Shown in pieces: positions 48,037 through 56,371 of a stretch of 64,000 nt of DNA. Made by a program: the position numbers and the translations under genes. The notes under the pieces were generated by a model. The model saw only the letters and a list, made by a program, of their open reading frames with translations, had not been told where the DNA came from and did not search any database. Position 1 is the stretch's first letter. Each line of letters opens with the position of its first letter. This stretch comes from Cupriavidus lacunae (lineage in GTDB: Bacteria > Pseudomonadota > Gammaproteobacteria > Burkholderiales > Burkholderiaceae): contig NZ_QKWJ01000015.1 of NCBI RefSeq assembly GCF_003353055.1, positions 62,001-126,000 on the forward strand. Direction: 5' to 3'.

Positions 48037-48609
48037 CTATACACGAAGGACGGCGAGCAGGCCAAGCACCAGGCCAGCTACGCCGATGCCATACGACGCC
48101 ATTTGCGCCCACCTGCGCCGAGTGAGAATCGTAATCGCCGCCATCGCAATTGCCATCTGCATGGCCACCAATGCCTGCGCCCACCGGTGATGGCGGTGCA
48201 CTGTCCTCTCGCTGGCATCATCCGCTTCCTTCGCAGCCTTCTCTTGTGTTTCCGCCTTCAGGCGGCTCTGCTCCTTTTCCGTTGCATAGCGCCGCGCGTC
48301 CTGCATAGCCCTGTCGCGATCGACGCCGGGCAACTGCGCGGCCAGTTCGGCAATCGCTTCCTTCTGCCCCTTCGCCTGGTAATACGCCCATTGATTGGCC
48401 GCTTCGGTCTTGTGGATGGCGGCTTCGTTCTTCAATAGCAGCGCCTCATTCTGGGTCGCTCCGCCCTCATACCCGAACACCGCCCCAACAGTCGACAAAA
48501 TTGCTGTCATCACCGCGATCCTGCCGGCGAACTGGTCGGAGGACCCAGACTCGGCAGCATGGTCAAGCGCGTCATCATGGGCGCCACGCACCTCGAACTC
48601 TTCAGGCAT
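48037..48609 (-). CDS. DUF4337 membrane protein
   Basis: The 190-aa protein has an acidic start (MPEEFEVRGAHDDALDHAAE), one helix at about 30-50 (RIAVMTAILSTVGAVFGYEG), a coiled-coil-like charged middle (about 55-140), and two C-terminal helices (about 143-190). This is the DUF4337 architecture; function unknown. GAGGGAG precedes the ATG. It lies 34 bp after the ParB-like gene. Confidence 0.75.
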   Translation of the reverse strand: MPEEFEVRGAHDDALDHAAESGSSDQFAGRIAVMTAILSTVGAVFGYEGGATQNEALLLKNEAAIHKTEAANQWAYYQAKGQKEAIAELAAQLPGVDRDRAMQDARRYATEKEQSRLKAETQEKAAKEADDASERTVHRHHRWAQALVAMQMAIAMAAITILTRRRWAQMASYGIGVAGLVLGLLAVLRV

Positions 48610-48643
48610 CCGCTCCCTCGCTTGTCTTTGACTCAACCATCGC

Positions 48644-49240
48644 CTACTTCGCCTTAAAGCCCGGCAGACCAATGGCCAGCTTGCCCCTGGCCAGCGTCAC
48701 GGCGCGCTGCACCGCCGCGTGGAAGTCAGCCTTCAAGTCCTCGACAGCAATGGAGCGACGAAAGAAGTCGGCCCAGACGAACTCGGCAAAAGCAGTAGGC
48801 GTCTTGTCATACCCGCCGGCATCGCGCACATATCCAGCCAAGGACCGATAGGGATCATCGACCAGTTTTTCCAGATGATGCGGAATGCTCGAGTAATAGT
48901 GCCGCATGCCGTTCTCGTCCAGGGGATGAACCCACAGGTTCTTGTCCATCTCTTCCCAGAATTCATCAGGCCCGCAGGCTGACAGGTCCGACTCCACCGT
49001 GAAATAGCCGGTTGTGACGCCGGCCTCAAGCGCAGCCCGTCCGAGATGGTGGTGATCGGTGATGTACAATTTGCCGCCTGGCCCGTCGACCGCCGGGATG
49101 GGATGGGCTTGCATGAACGCTTGCTGTTCCCCGGGCTTCAGCGAGGCCAGATGCTTCCTCTTGTCATTCACTTCAATCATGCCCACCGTGAGTTGGGTCG
49201 GGTGGAGTTCATGGATCAGGGATGCGCGGATCGTCGACAT
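48644..49240 (-). CDS. ParB-like (ParBc_2) putative nuclease-fold protein
   Basis: The 198-aa protein has a ParB/sulfiredoxin-like N-terminal pattern: HELHPTQLTVGMIEVNDKR, then LYITDHHHLGRAA with the conserved Asp-His-His. The second half (SIPHHLEKLVDDPYRSLAGY, FAEFVWADFFR) fits the ParBc_2 group, named as putative nucleases. It has no DNA-binding HTH, so it is not a chromosome-partition ParB. GGAGGTCTG precedes the ATG. Activity is unproven. Confidence 0.7.
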   Translation of the reverse strand: MSTIRASLIHELHPTQLTVGMIEVNDKRKHLASLKPGEQQAFMQAHPIPAVDGPGGKLYITDHHHLGRAALEAGVTTGYFTVESDLSACGPDEFWEEMDKNLWVHPLDENGMRHYYSSIPHHLEKLVDDPYRSLAGYVRDAGGYDKTPTAFAEFVWADFFRRSIAVEDLKADFHAAVQRAVTLARGKLAIGLPGFKAK

Positions 49241-49295
49241 ACAGACCTCCTTCAGGGAACGAGCGGGCAATAGCATCGCTCAAGAAGTGAGGGCA

Positions 49296-49320
49296 ACAAA
49301 AAGCCCGCCGGGTGGCGGGC
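49296..49320 (-). terminator. Terminator after the 49-aa membrane protein gene
   Basis: GCCCGCC / GGCGGGC (49303-49309, 49314-49320) with a 4-base loop; on the minus strand TTTTTGTTG follows. Confidence 0.75.
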
Positions 49321-49327
49321 TGGCTGC

Positions 49328-49477
49328 CTACTTCTTGTGGTGGGCCAGGCGGTCCCACCAGTAGTGAAGCGGATGCGCATGTTCAGGGTAAAGCGGTGAC
49401 TTGTGAAAAAACTCAGCCCTGATGGCGAGAATGTACAGGGCAATAATCGCGGCCGCCAAGATGAATGCTGCGAGCAT
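49328..49477 (-). CDS. Small membrane protein (49 aa), YP-x3-HP-x2-YWW motif
   Basis: The peptide has one N-terminal transmembrane helix (residues 2-19, AAFILAAAIIALYILAI) and a short tail LYPEHAHPLHYWWDRLAHHKK (in parts). AGGAGG is placed well before the ATG and a strong terminator follows the stop, so it looks like a complete gene. The tail motif is shared with the 68-aa protein just upstream. I do not recognise a named family. Confidence 0.65.
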   Translation of the reverse strand: MLAAFILAAAIIALYILAIRAEFFHKSPLYPEHAHPLHYWWDRLAHHKK

Positions 49478-49687
49478 GATGACCTCCTGACAGAATGAAG
49501 ATCCGCTTTGTATTTTAGATACTCACCGGCAGGTCGGGGAAATCACAAGTCGAGCAGCCTCAGGCCGATTGCCTCATCAGGCCGACAGGTATGTCGTCGA
49601 CTGCCCTCCCTTCCGGGCTTGACGGCGCCTTGCCAATGTTTGGCAATCGTAGCAAAAGCATCACACGCTCAGGGGTAGACGAGAGCG

Positions 49688-49894
49688 TCAGGCTCTCCGG
49701 GGTTTTTGTTGCCCGTGATCCGGCAAAACCGGCGGTAGCGGCCGGCTCCCCAGCCGTTGCGCCCACCAGTAGCGGAAGGGATGGTCAAGGTCGGGATAAA
49801 GCACCGGTTGGCTGAAGCAGCCGGCATGCTTCATCAGGAGATAGGCGGCTAGCATGGCCGCCCAGAAAACTAGCAGTTCCACGATAACGACCAC
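49688..49894 (-). CDS. Small membrane protein (68 aa), related to the 49-aa protein
   Basis: It starts with GTG. A transmembrane helix (about 2-20) is followed by LYPDLDHPFRYWWAQRLGSR, clearly like LYPEHAHPLHYWW in the neighbour, then a Pro-rich tail. A TATAAT at 49921-49926 on the minus strand is a possible -10. The ribosome site is weak, so the start is uncertain. Confidence 0.5.
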   Translation of the reverse strand: MVVIVELLVFWAAMLAAYLLMKHAGCFSQPVLYPDLDHPFRYWWAQRLGSRPLPPVLPDHGQQKPRRA

Positions 49895-50057
49895 TCTTGT
49901 ATTTTCAGGTGGCCGTTTTCATTATAGGTAGCCGTCTGCCCCAGGGGGCCGATGGCGCACCCCGTGGATACCCTAGATACTATGGAAGGGCTGGACAGAT
50001 AAGCCCCCTGAAGTAAAACGAAGCCTCACGAACCCGTTTTATGAAAGGAGCCTGCAA

Positions 50058-50363
50058 ATGAATGCGCCTGACACAGCCCTTCAAGGACAGGATAGGGCAG
50101 TCATCGGTCAACTGTATATGGCCTTCGAACTGGGCGAGAAGAGTTGGAAGCTATCGCTCACCGACGGCGTACGCGCACCGAGCCGTTATACCGTGGCGCC
50201 TGGTTACCAGGATGCGGTCTTGCGAGTGATCGCCAAGGCCAAAACGCGCTGCGGCCTGGCACCGCAAGCGCCAGTGCGCAGTTGTTACGGGCCTGTTCAG
50301 GCCCTCGCCTCTCAGTACACCTCCGGCACGATCATCTCCTTCGGCACCGGCTGCCGCACGTAG
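50058..50363 (+). pseudogene. Truncated IS110-type transposase remnant
   Basis: The first 77 codons (QLYMAFELGEKSWKLSL, APGYQDAVLRVIAKAK, VRSCY) resemble the N-terminus of IS110-like transposases, which normally continue EAGRDGFWLHR. From 50289 the frame reads unrelated residues and stops after 101 codons. AAAGGAG precedes the ATG. The break coincides with a 16-bp palindrome. It cannot encode a working transposase. The identity rests on remembered family pattern. Confidence 0.65.
50289..50304. other. 16-bp perfect palindrome at the transposase break
   Basis: GGGCCTGTTCAGGCCC, 8 bp after the ppk2 stop on the minus strand. It may be the ppk2 terminator stem (no T-run) and marks where transposase similarity ends. 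Confidence 0.5.
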
Positions 50364-51229
50364 TCCTCATGCCGTTCGCGGCCGGGCAGCACCACCGTGG
50401 GTGCCTCCACTTCGGCATAGGGCACCTGGGTGAGCAGGTGGTGGATGCAGTTCAGCCGCGCGCGCTTCTTGTCGTCGGCCTGCACCACCCACCACGGCGC
50501 CTCGGCTATGTGGGTGCGCTCGAGCATGGTCTCCTTGGCCTTGGTGTAATCCTCCCAGCGGCGCTGCGACTCCAGGTCCATCGGGCTGAGCTTCCACTGC
50601 TTGAGCGGATCGTGGATGCGGCTGAGGAAGCGCAGGCGCTGCTCGTCGTGGGTGATCGAGAACCAGTACTTGATGACCTGGATGCCGGAGCGCACCAGCA
50701 TCTTTTCGAACTCGGGCACGGAGCGGAAGAACTCTTCGTACTGCTCGTCGGAGCAGAAGCCCATCACGCGCTCGACGCCGGCGCGGTTGTACCAGCTGCG
50801 ATCGAACAGCACGATCTCGCCGGCGGCGGGCAGTTGCGCCACGTAGCGCTGGAAGTACCACTGGGTGCGCTCGCGGTCGTTGGGCGCGGGCAGCGCCGCC
50901 ACGCGGCAGACGCGCGGGTTCAGGCGCTGGGTGATGCGCTTGATCACGCCGCCCTTGCCGGCGGCATCGCGCCCCTCGAAGATGATGACGATCTTGTGCC
51001 CGGTGGCGGCGACCCAGCTTTGCAGCCGCACCAGTTCGCCCTGCAGGCGAAACAGTTCGCGGAAATAGTGCCGGCGGCTGTCCTGCTCGCCCTGGTCGTC
51101 CAGGTGTACCGGATCGCCGAAGGCCTCGCTGGTTTCGCGGTCGTCCAGTTCCAGTTCGATCTCTTCGTCGTAGTAGTCGGCCACCTCGTTGTGGATGCGC
51201 CGCACCAGTTCTGCTTCGCCCGGTCTCAT
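50312..51229 (-). CDS. ppk2: Polyphosphate kinase 2 (class I)
   Basis: It transfers phosphate between polyphosphate and nucleoside diphosphates. The 305-aa protein has Walker A FEGRDAAGKGGVIKR (about 100), lid RNA-like VAQLPAAGEI region, and Walker B FDRSWYNRAGVERVMGF. It is a single-domain PPK2 of normal length. Its 3' end carries a 10-base match to the tRNA-Thr end. Confidence 0.93.
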   Translation of the reverse strand: MRPGEAELVRRIHNEVADYYDEEIELELDDRETSEAFGDPVHLDDQGEQDSRRHYFRELFRLQGELVRLQSWVAATGHKIVIIFEGRDAAGKGGVIKRITQRLNPRVCRVAALPAPNDRERTQWYFQRYVAQLPAAGEIVLFDRSWYNRAGVERVMGFCSDEQYEEFFRSVPEFEKMLVRSGIQVIKYWFSITHDEQRLRFLSRIHDPLKQWKLSPMDLESQRRWEDYTKAKETMLERTHIAEAPWWVVQADDKKRARLNCIHHLLTQVPYAEVEAPTVVLPGRERHEDYVRQPVPKEMIVPEVY

Positions 51230-51361
51230 CTGATCTGCTCTCCCTGTGGATACAACGCGGTCGCGGCGATGCTCGCACGCCAGTATTGCAGCCGCGTGAA
51301 AGCGAGGGGCAGGCCACCTGACCTGCCCCGCCTTCCCGCCTGTCCCTGCAGATTACGCCAG

Positions 51362-52750
51362 TTACGCCGCGGGGTTGATATTGTGGTTATGGCGGAACAG
51401 GTTGTTGGGATCGTAGCGCCGCTTCACCTCGACCAGCCGGTCGTAGTTGAGCCCGTAGGCCGCGCCGACGCGGTCGCTCTCTTCCTGCGTCAGGAAGTTC
51501 ACGTAGACGCTGCCCAGCGCGTAGGGCGACGCCGCGCGGAAGACTTCGCGCGCCCAGCTGATGCACTTGTCATCGTCCGCGGGCGCATCCCAACGTCCGT
51601 GCAGGTTCATGATGAAGTTGGCGTCGCGGCTGGCATAGGCAGTCGCGTCAGGCGCGACGCGGTTGGTCTGCCCGCCCATGGCGCCGATGAAGACCTCGCA
51701 TTGCGGCGAGGGCAGCTTGCCGATCTGCTCGATCAGCATCGTGATCAGCCCATCGTCCAGCCCGGCGAAATTGTGCGATTTCCAGTAATTGCGCGCGCCC
51801 GGCGTCAGCAACGGATCGAAGGCCTGCTGCCATGCCGCGAGCGGCATGGGACCGACATGTTCGCCATAGGGCGTGCCCAGCTTGCGCAACGGCTCGACCA
51901 GTTCCGGGCCTTTGTCCGGGGGGCCGATATAGCAGATCGCCAGCGCCGCGATCGGCTTGCCGTGAACCTCGGGCGGCAGGAACGGCAGCGGCGGCGCCTG
52001 GCGCAGCACGACCCAGACGGTCAGTTCGTCAGGCATCGACTTGAACAGTTCGCGGTAGGCCGGCAACACCGTGGCAGCCTGCTCCAGCGGATAGACGATC
52101 AGGCCGCCGTAGACCATGGGGCCAACCGGGTGCAGCCGGAACTCGAACATCGTCACCACGCCGAAGTTGCCGCCGCCGCCGCGCAGCGCCCAGAACAGGT
52201 CGGGATTCTCGTCGGCGCTGGCGCGCACCAGCTTGCCGTCGGCGGTCACGACCTGCGCGGACACCAGGTTGTCGACCGTGGTGCCGAACTTGCGGCTGAG
52301 CCAGCCGAAGCCGCCGCCCAGCGTCAGCCCGGCCACGCCGGTGGTGGAGTTGATGCCCAGCGGCGTGGCAAGCCCGAATGCCTGCGCTTCATGGTCGAAA
52401 TCGCGCAGCGTGGCGCCAGGCTCCACATAGCCGCGTTGCGCATGGGGATCGATCCGCACGGACTTCATCTGCGACAGGTCGAGCACCATGCCGTCCTCGC
52501 AGATCGCCAGCCCGCCGATATTGTGGCCGCCACCGCGTATCGACAGCAGCACGCCGTTGTCGCGCGCGAAGTTGACTGCGGCGATCACGTCTGCAGTGCC
52601 CGCGGCCTGCACGATCAGCGGCGGACGGCGGTCGATCATCGCGTTCCAGATGCGACGGGCTTCGTCGTAGCCGCTATCTTGTGGTTGCAACAGGCGCCCG
52701 CGCAGCTGCGCCTTGAGTGCCTCAATATGTTCCTGCGATGGCTGGGCCAT
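51362..52750 (-). CDS. FAD-linked oxidoreductase, berberine-bridge type
   Basis: The 462-aa protein has an FAD-binding type 4 domain: LLSIRGGGHNIGGLAICEDG with the likely FAD-linked His (about 75), GYVEPGATLRDFDHEA and LGGGFGWLSRKFG. It ends in a BBE segment (VEVKRRYDPNNLFRHNHNI). The substrate is unknown. GGAGGCAAATC precedes the ATG. Confidence 0.85.
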   Translation of the reverse strand: MAQPSQEHIEALKAQLRGRLLQPQDSGYDEARRIWNAMIDRRPPLIVQAAGTADVIAAVNFARDNGVLLSIRGGGHNIGGLAICEDGMVLDLSQMKSVRIDPHAQRGYVEPGATLRDFDHEAQAFGLATPLGINSTTGVAGLTLGGGFGWLSRKFGTTVDNLVSAQVVTADGKLVRASADENPDLFWALRGGGGNFGVVTMFEFRLHPVGPMVYGGLIVYPLEQAATVLPAYRELFKSMPDELTVWVVLRQAPPLPFLPPEVHGKPIAALAICYIGPPDKGPELVEPLRKLGTPYGEHVGPMPLAAWQQAFDPLLTPGARNYWKSHNFAGLDDGLITMLIEQIGKLPSPQCEVFIGAMGGQTNRVAPDATAYASRDANFIMNLHGRWDAPADDDKCISWAREVFRAASPYALGSVYVNFLTQEESDRVGAAYGLNYDRLVEVKRRYDPNNLFRHNHNINPAA

Positions 52751-52996
52751 GATTTGCCTCCCGATGCTGGTTGGAAACATCGGAGGGCGCGGCGTCCGGG
52801 TGCGGAGAGATGGCCACGAGGACCGATGACTCCATCATTTAAGGCAGGCCCCGGATGAATGTAAATGGGGCATCGGCCGCACGCCCGCCCTGCGAGGCCG
52901 GGCGCCCCGGCAAGTGCCGCAACGCGATCATGCCGGCGCACCGTCCTATCATTGAGGTACTGTCGGCACGGTGTTTATGCGCCGTCCGGCCGGGCC

Positions 52997-54109
52997 ATGA
53001 ATACAGCCAGCCACCCTCCCCTGTTCCTGTGCGGCGACGTGATGACCGGACGCGGTATCGACCAGATCCTGGCGCACCCGAGCCAGCCGCTGCTGCATGA
53101 ATCGTATGTGCATTCCGCGCTCGACTATGTGCACCTGGCCGAGCGCAAGGCCGGCCCGATCGCGCGCCCCGCCGCGCCGGCATATCCCTGGGGCGATGCA
53201 CTGGCGGAACTGGAAAGCCGCGCCGCGCAGCCGCGCATCGTCAACCTCGAAACCGCCATCACCACCAGCGACGATGCCTGGCCCGGCAAGGCGGTGCACT
53301 ACCGCATGCATCCGGGCAATGTCGCCTGCCTGCAGGCCGCCGGCATCGGCTGCGCAGTGCTGGCCAACAACCATGTACTGGACTGGGGCCGCGCGGGCCT
53401 GGCCGATACGCTGGCGGCGCTTGACGGGGCCCATATCGCGCATGCCGGCGCCGGCCCTGACGAAGCCAGCGCGGCGCACGCGGCCACGCTGCCGCGCCCC
53501 GGCGGCGGCCGCGTGCTGGTGCTGGCCTTCGCCATGGAAAATGCCGGCACACCCGCGGCCTGGCGCGCCAGCGCCGGGCATTCCGGCGTGAACCTGCTGG
53601 ACGACTGGTCAGACGTATCGCGCAAACGCATTGCCGCGCAGGCGCGCAAGCTCAGGCGTGCCGGCGACGTGGTGGTGGTATCGATCCACTGGGGTCCGAA
53701 CTGGGGCTATCGCATCGACCCCGCGCAACGCGCCTTTGCCCGAGGGCTGGTGGAAAGCGGCGCAATCGACATCGTGCACGGGCATTCGTCGCATCATCCG
53801 CTGGGCATCGAGGTGCATGCCGGCAAGCCGATCCTGTATGGCTGCGGCGATTTCATCAACGACTACGAAGGCATCGGCGGCTATGACACTTACCGGCCAG
53901 ACCTGGCGTTGATGGCTTTCGTCAGCTTCGATGCCGGCGGCTGCGCCGACCTGCGCCTGGTGCCGTTGCGGCGCAGCCACTTCCGGCTGGCGCATGCGCG
54001 CGAAGTAGACGTGGCGTGGCTGCAGGCCATGTTCGAAGAGGAAGGACGGGCACTTGGCACGCGCGTGGAACGCAGTGGGCTGCATGAGTTACGCCTGTGG
54101 GCGGCCTGA
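52997..54109 (+). CDS. CapA-family (PGA_cap) metallophosphoesterase-like protein
   Basis: The 370-aa protein has the family motifs GDVMTGRGIDQ (about 12), VNLETAITTSD, LANNHVLDWGRAGL, VSIHWGPNWGY and HGHSSHHPLGIEV. CapA is linked to poly-gamma-glutamate capsule export, but no capBC genes are near, and there is no signal peptide. The role here is unknown. I chose the ATG at 52997 because GDVMTG follows closely. Confidence 0.83.
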   Translation: MNTASHPPLFLCGDVMTGRGIDQILAHPSQPLLHESYVHSALDYVHLAERKAGPIARPAAPAYPWGDALAELESRAAQPRIVNLETAITTSDDAWPGKAVHYRMHPGNVACLQAAGIGCAVLANNHVLDWGRAGLADTLAALDGAHIAHAGAGPDEASAAHAATLPRPGGGRVLVLAFAMENAGTPAAWRASAGHSGVNLLDDWSDVSRKRIAAQARKLRRAGDVVVVSIHWGPNWGYRIDPAQRAFARGLVESGAIDIVHGHSSHHPLGIEVHAGKPILYGCGDFINDYEGIGGYDTYRPDLALMAFVSFDAGGCADLRLVPLRRSHFRLAHAREVDVAWLQAMFEEEGRALGTRVERSGLHELRLWAA

Positions 54110-54130
54110 ATGCGGATGAGGCGCTGCCAC

Positions 54131-54155
54131 GAAAAAGCCCGCCATAGTGGCGGGC
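54131..54155 (-). terminator. Terminator after the 51-aa membrane protein gene
   Basis: GCCCGCC (54137-54143) and GGCGGGC (54149-54155) with a 5-base loop; TTTTTC follows on the minus strand. Confidence 0.75.
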
Positions 54156-54178
54156 TGTACGATAGCGAATCGGCAGAG

Positions 54179-54334
54179 TCAGTGTCGATGAATCATGTGA
54201 TCAAACCAGGTCCGAACCGACTGCTCCTGCTGCTGCAGCAGCGCCGGGTTTTTCTCGCGCAGCATCCAGATGACAAATGCGGCGCACGCGACCAGGGCGA
54301 TCAGGACCAGCGCGGTGATCAGGGTGGCAGCCAT
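54179..54334 (-). CDS. Small membrane protein (51 aa)
   Basis: The peptide has one transmembrane helix (residues 3-24, LITALVLIALVACAAFVIWM), a Gln-rich linker and an amphipathic tail RTWFDHMIHRH. AAAGGAGG precedes the ATG and a strong terminator follows, so the gene looks complete. The tail weakly resembles YWWDRLAHHKK of the 49-aa protein at 49.4 kb. Confidence 0.65.
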   Translation of the reverse strand: MAATLITALVLIALVACAAFVIWMLREKNPALLQQQEQSVRTWFDHMIHRH

Positions 54335-54401
54335 AGCAACCTCCTTTGTGTAGTGGTTGCACCTACAGTGTAGTTCGCCCGGCGGCCAGCGCAGAAAGCA
54401 G

Positions 54402-54428
54402 AAAGGCCAGCCTGGATGGCTGGCCTTT
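54402..54428. terminator. Strong hairpin downstream of the FapA-like gene
   Basis: AAAGGCCAGCC (54402-54412) and GGCTGGCCTTT (54418-54428) make an 11-bp stem with a 5-base loop. It can work in both directions. The rest of 54335-54589 shows no gene. Confidence 0.55.
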
Positions 54429-54589
54429 CCGGTTATTCAAGTGCCACGTGTGTCGGTTCTGTGTAACGCTTCCACAGAGTGCTGATCCGCTTCTGCATTC
54501 ATTGCCCGACGCTAGCTCTCTCGCCCATCCTGCGGCACCCCAGGACATAGCTGCAGCATAGTACAAATACCGACGGATACCAGCGCGAT

Positions 54590-56203
54590 TCAGCTGACGG
54601 TAATGCGGTCGTCGAGCAGCCGGATCTGGCCGCCAGGCTTGTCTTCCATCACTTTGAGCACGCGGCTGCCCACCTGCAGCGTGACGCCGCCGTGGATGCG
54701 GCGCGCGGCGTCGATAACCGCATCGGTAGCCGACTGCATCTGCTGCCCCAGTTCGGCCAGGCGCGCCTCCAGCTCGAACAGATCCCGCGACAGCTTGAAC
54801 ATGGTCGCGCGCGCCTTTTCGCGCAGGTCGCCCACGGCCCGCTCGGGATGCCTGGCAAAGAAGTCCACCAGTTGCCTGACCTTGTTCTGCTCTTCCAGCA
54901 TGCGGCGGCGCTCGACCTCCAGCGCGGCGCGCTGCGCATCGGCGTAGGGATTGAGGCCGACCTGGATGTTAGTGGCAGTACCGGCCGGGGCGCCCAGCAC
55001 TGCGGCGCGCACGGCCAGCATGGCGCGGCTGCGGCCGCCGCTGATGCTGCCCTGCACGCCGGTGCCGCCCACCACGATGCGCTCGCCGGCGGCGACGTCG
55101 CTCTGCCGGATGCCGCTTTCGACATTGACTTCGGTGCCGGCCTCGACCACCGCATTCTCGATAAAGCGCGCCTTCACCGCGCCCTTGCAGCGCACGCTGG
55201 CGCGGCTGATGCCGCCTTCGGCGCGGCCGGTCTCGGTCTTGCCGATAATGCCGCCCTTGACGATGACATTGCCGCCGGCCTCGACGTTGGCGGCTTCTAT
55301 GGTGCCCTCGACTACCACATCACCGCTGACGTTGACCGACATGCCGGTGCGGATGTCGCCCGACACGCGCAGCGTGCCGTCGAACGCCACGTTGCCCGAG
55401 TGCAGGTCGACCGATTCCACCTGCACCACCGGGCTGACCGAGATGCCGTACACGCCTGCCACCGGCGATCCCGCGACCACCGCGAGCAGCAGGTTGGGAT
55501 CGTCCGCATCGGCGGCAGCGCCGGTCAGGCCTTCGGCGAAAGGCGGGTCTTCGACCGGGTCGGCGGCGACGGGCTTGCCGAACACGTCCACGCCGTCATT
55601 GCCATGCACGGCCGGGACGCGGCGCATCAGCGGCGTGCCGGGGCTGACCAGCAACAGGTTGCCCAGCTCGCGCAGGTCGACCTTGCCGGCCTCGTCATCG
55701 GCCTGCGCCGGCTTGCGTGCCTCCAGCAAGCTGATGAAGCGCGCCGGCCTCCCCTGTCGCGGCGCGACGCCGGCGGCAATCGTGCGCAGCTCGCAGGTGC
55801 CTTCTGCCAGCGCGGCATCGAGTGCCAGGGCCTGGACCGGCGCCACCACGCCGCGCTCCGCCACGGCGCGGCGGATATCCTCCGCGCTGACCGGGCGACC
55901 GCCTTCGGCTGGCAGCAGCGTCAGCCGCACGGCCAGGCCGTCGCCGGTGATGTCGAGTTCGAACGCGCCGTCGATCAGCGTGCCGATCGTGGCATCGATC
56001 TCATGCTCGGCCCGCTGGCACTGCGCCAGGAACTGCGCCACCGCGCGCGCATCCAGCCGTGCCCCGGCCCAGCCCAGGCTGTCCAGGCATTGCCGCAGGC
56101 TGGCCTGGTCCGGCGGCAGCCTGCCTGGCTGCGGCGCGTAGCGTGCATGCACCTGCTCGCCTGGCTCGGCAAGTTCCAGGCGCAACCCAGATTCCTGCGT
56201 CAT
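54590..56203 (-). CDS. FapA-like (DUF342) polymer-forming protein
   Basis: The 537-aa protein has the DUF342/FapA layout: an N-terminal domain (about 1-170), a right-handed beta-helix with repeated short Val/Gly turns (about 255-400: SGDVVVEGTIEAANVEAGGN, KGGIIGKTETG), and a C-terminal coiled coil (about 430-500). Length fits. Family function is unclear; some members act in cell-envelope or flagellar contexts. No flagellar genes are near. Confidence 0.85.
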   Translation of the reverse strand: MTQESGLRLELAEPGEQVHARYAPQPGRLPPDQASLRQCLDSLGWAGARLDARAVAQFLAQCQRAEHEIDATIGTLIDGAFELDITGDGLAVRLTLLPAEGGRPVSAEDIRRAVAERGVVAPVQALALDAALAEGTCELRTIAAGVAPRQGRPARFISLLEARKPAQADDEAGKVDLRELGNLLLVSPGTPLMRRVPAVHGNDGVDVFGKPVAADPVEDPPFAEGLTGAAADADDPNLLLAVVAGSPVAGVYGISVSPVVQVESVDLHSGNVAFDGTLRVSGDIRTGMSVNVSGDVVVEGTIEAANVEAGGNVIVKGGIIGKTETGRAEGGISRASVRCKGAVKARFIENAVVEAGTEVNVESGIRQSDVAAGERIVVGGTGVQGSISGGRSRAMLAVRAAVLGAPAGTATNIQVGLNPYADAQRAALEVERRRMLEEQNKVRQLVDFFARHPERAVGDLREKARATMFKLSRDLFELEARLAELGQQMQSATDAVIDAARRIHGGVTLQVGSRVLKVMEDKPGGQIRLLDDRITVS

Positions 56204-56371
56204 GCGTCCCCTGAATCGTCTTGCGGTGGCGCGGCGGGTGCCGGCGCTCCGCTGGTTATCGATCCATTACCAACGGCAGGAGCGCTGAGAACTTTAGCGC
56301 ACAGCACCCCGCGCCGGCGGGGCTGCCGTCGCCTTCGCGGGCAAACCCCGGGGACGATCCCGATGACGGGG

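Noticed and set aside
54430-54566. Short frame between the hairpin at 54.4 kb and the FapA-like gene
   Set aside because: No ribosome site, no membrane or family pattern; treated as non-coding.
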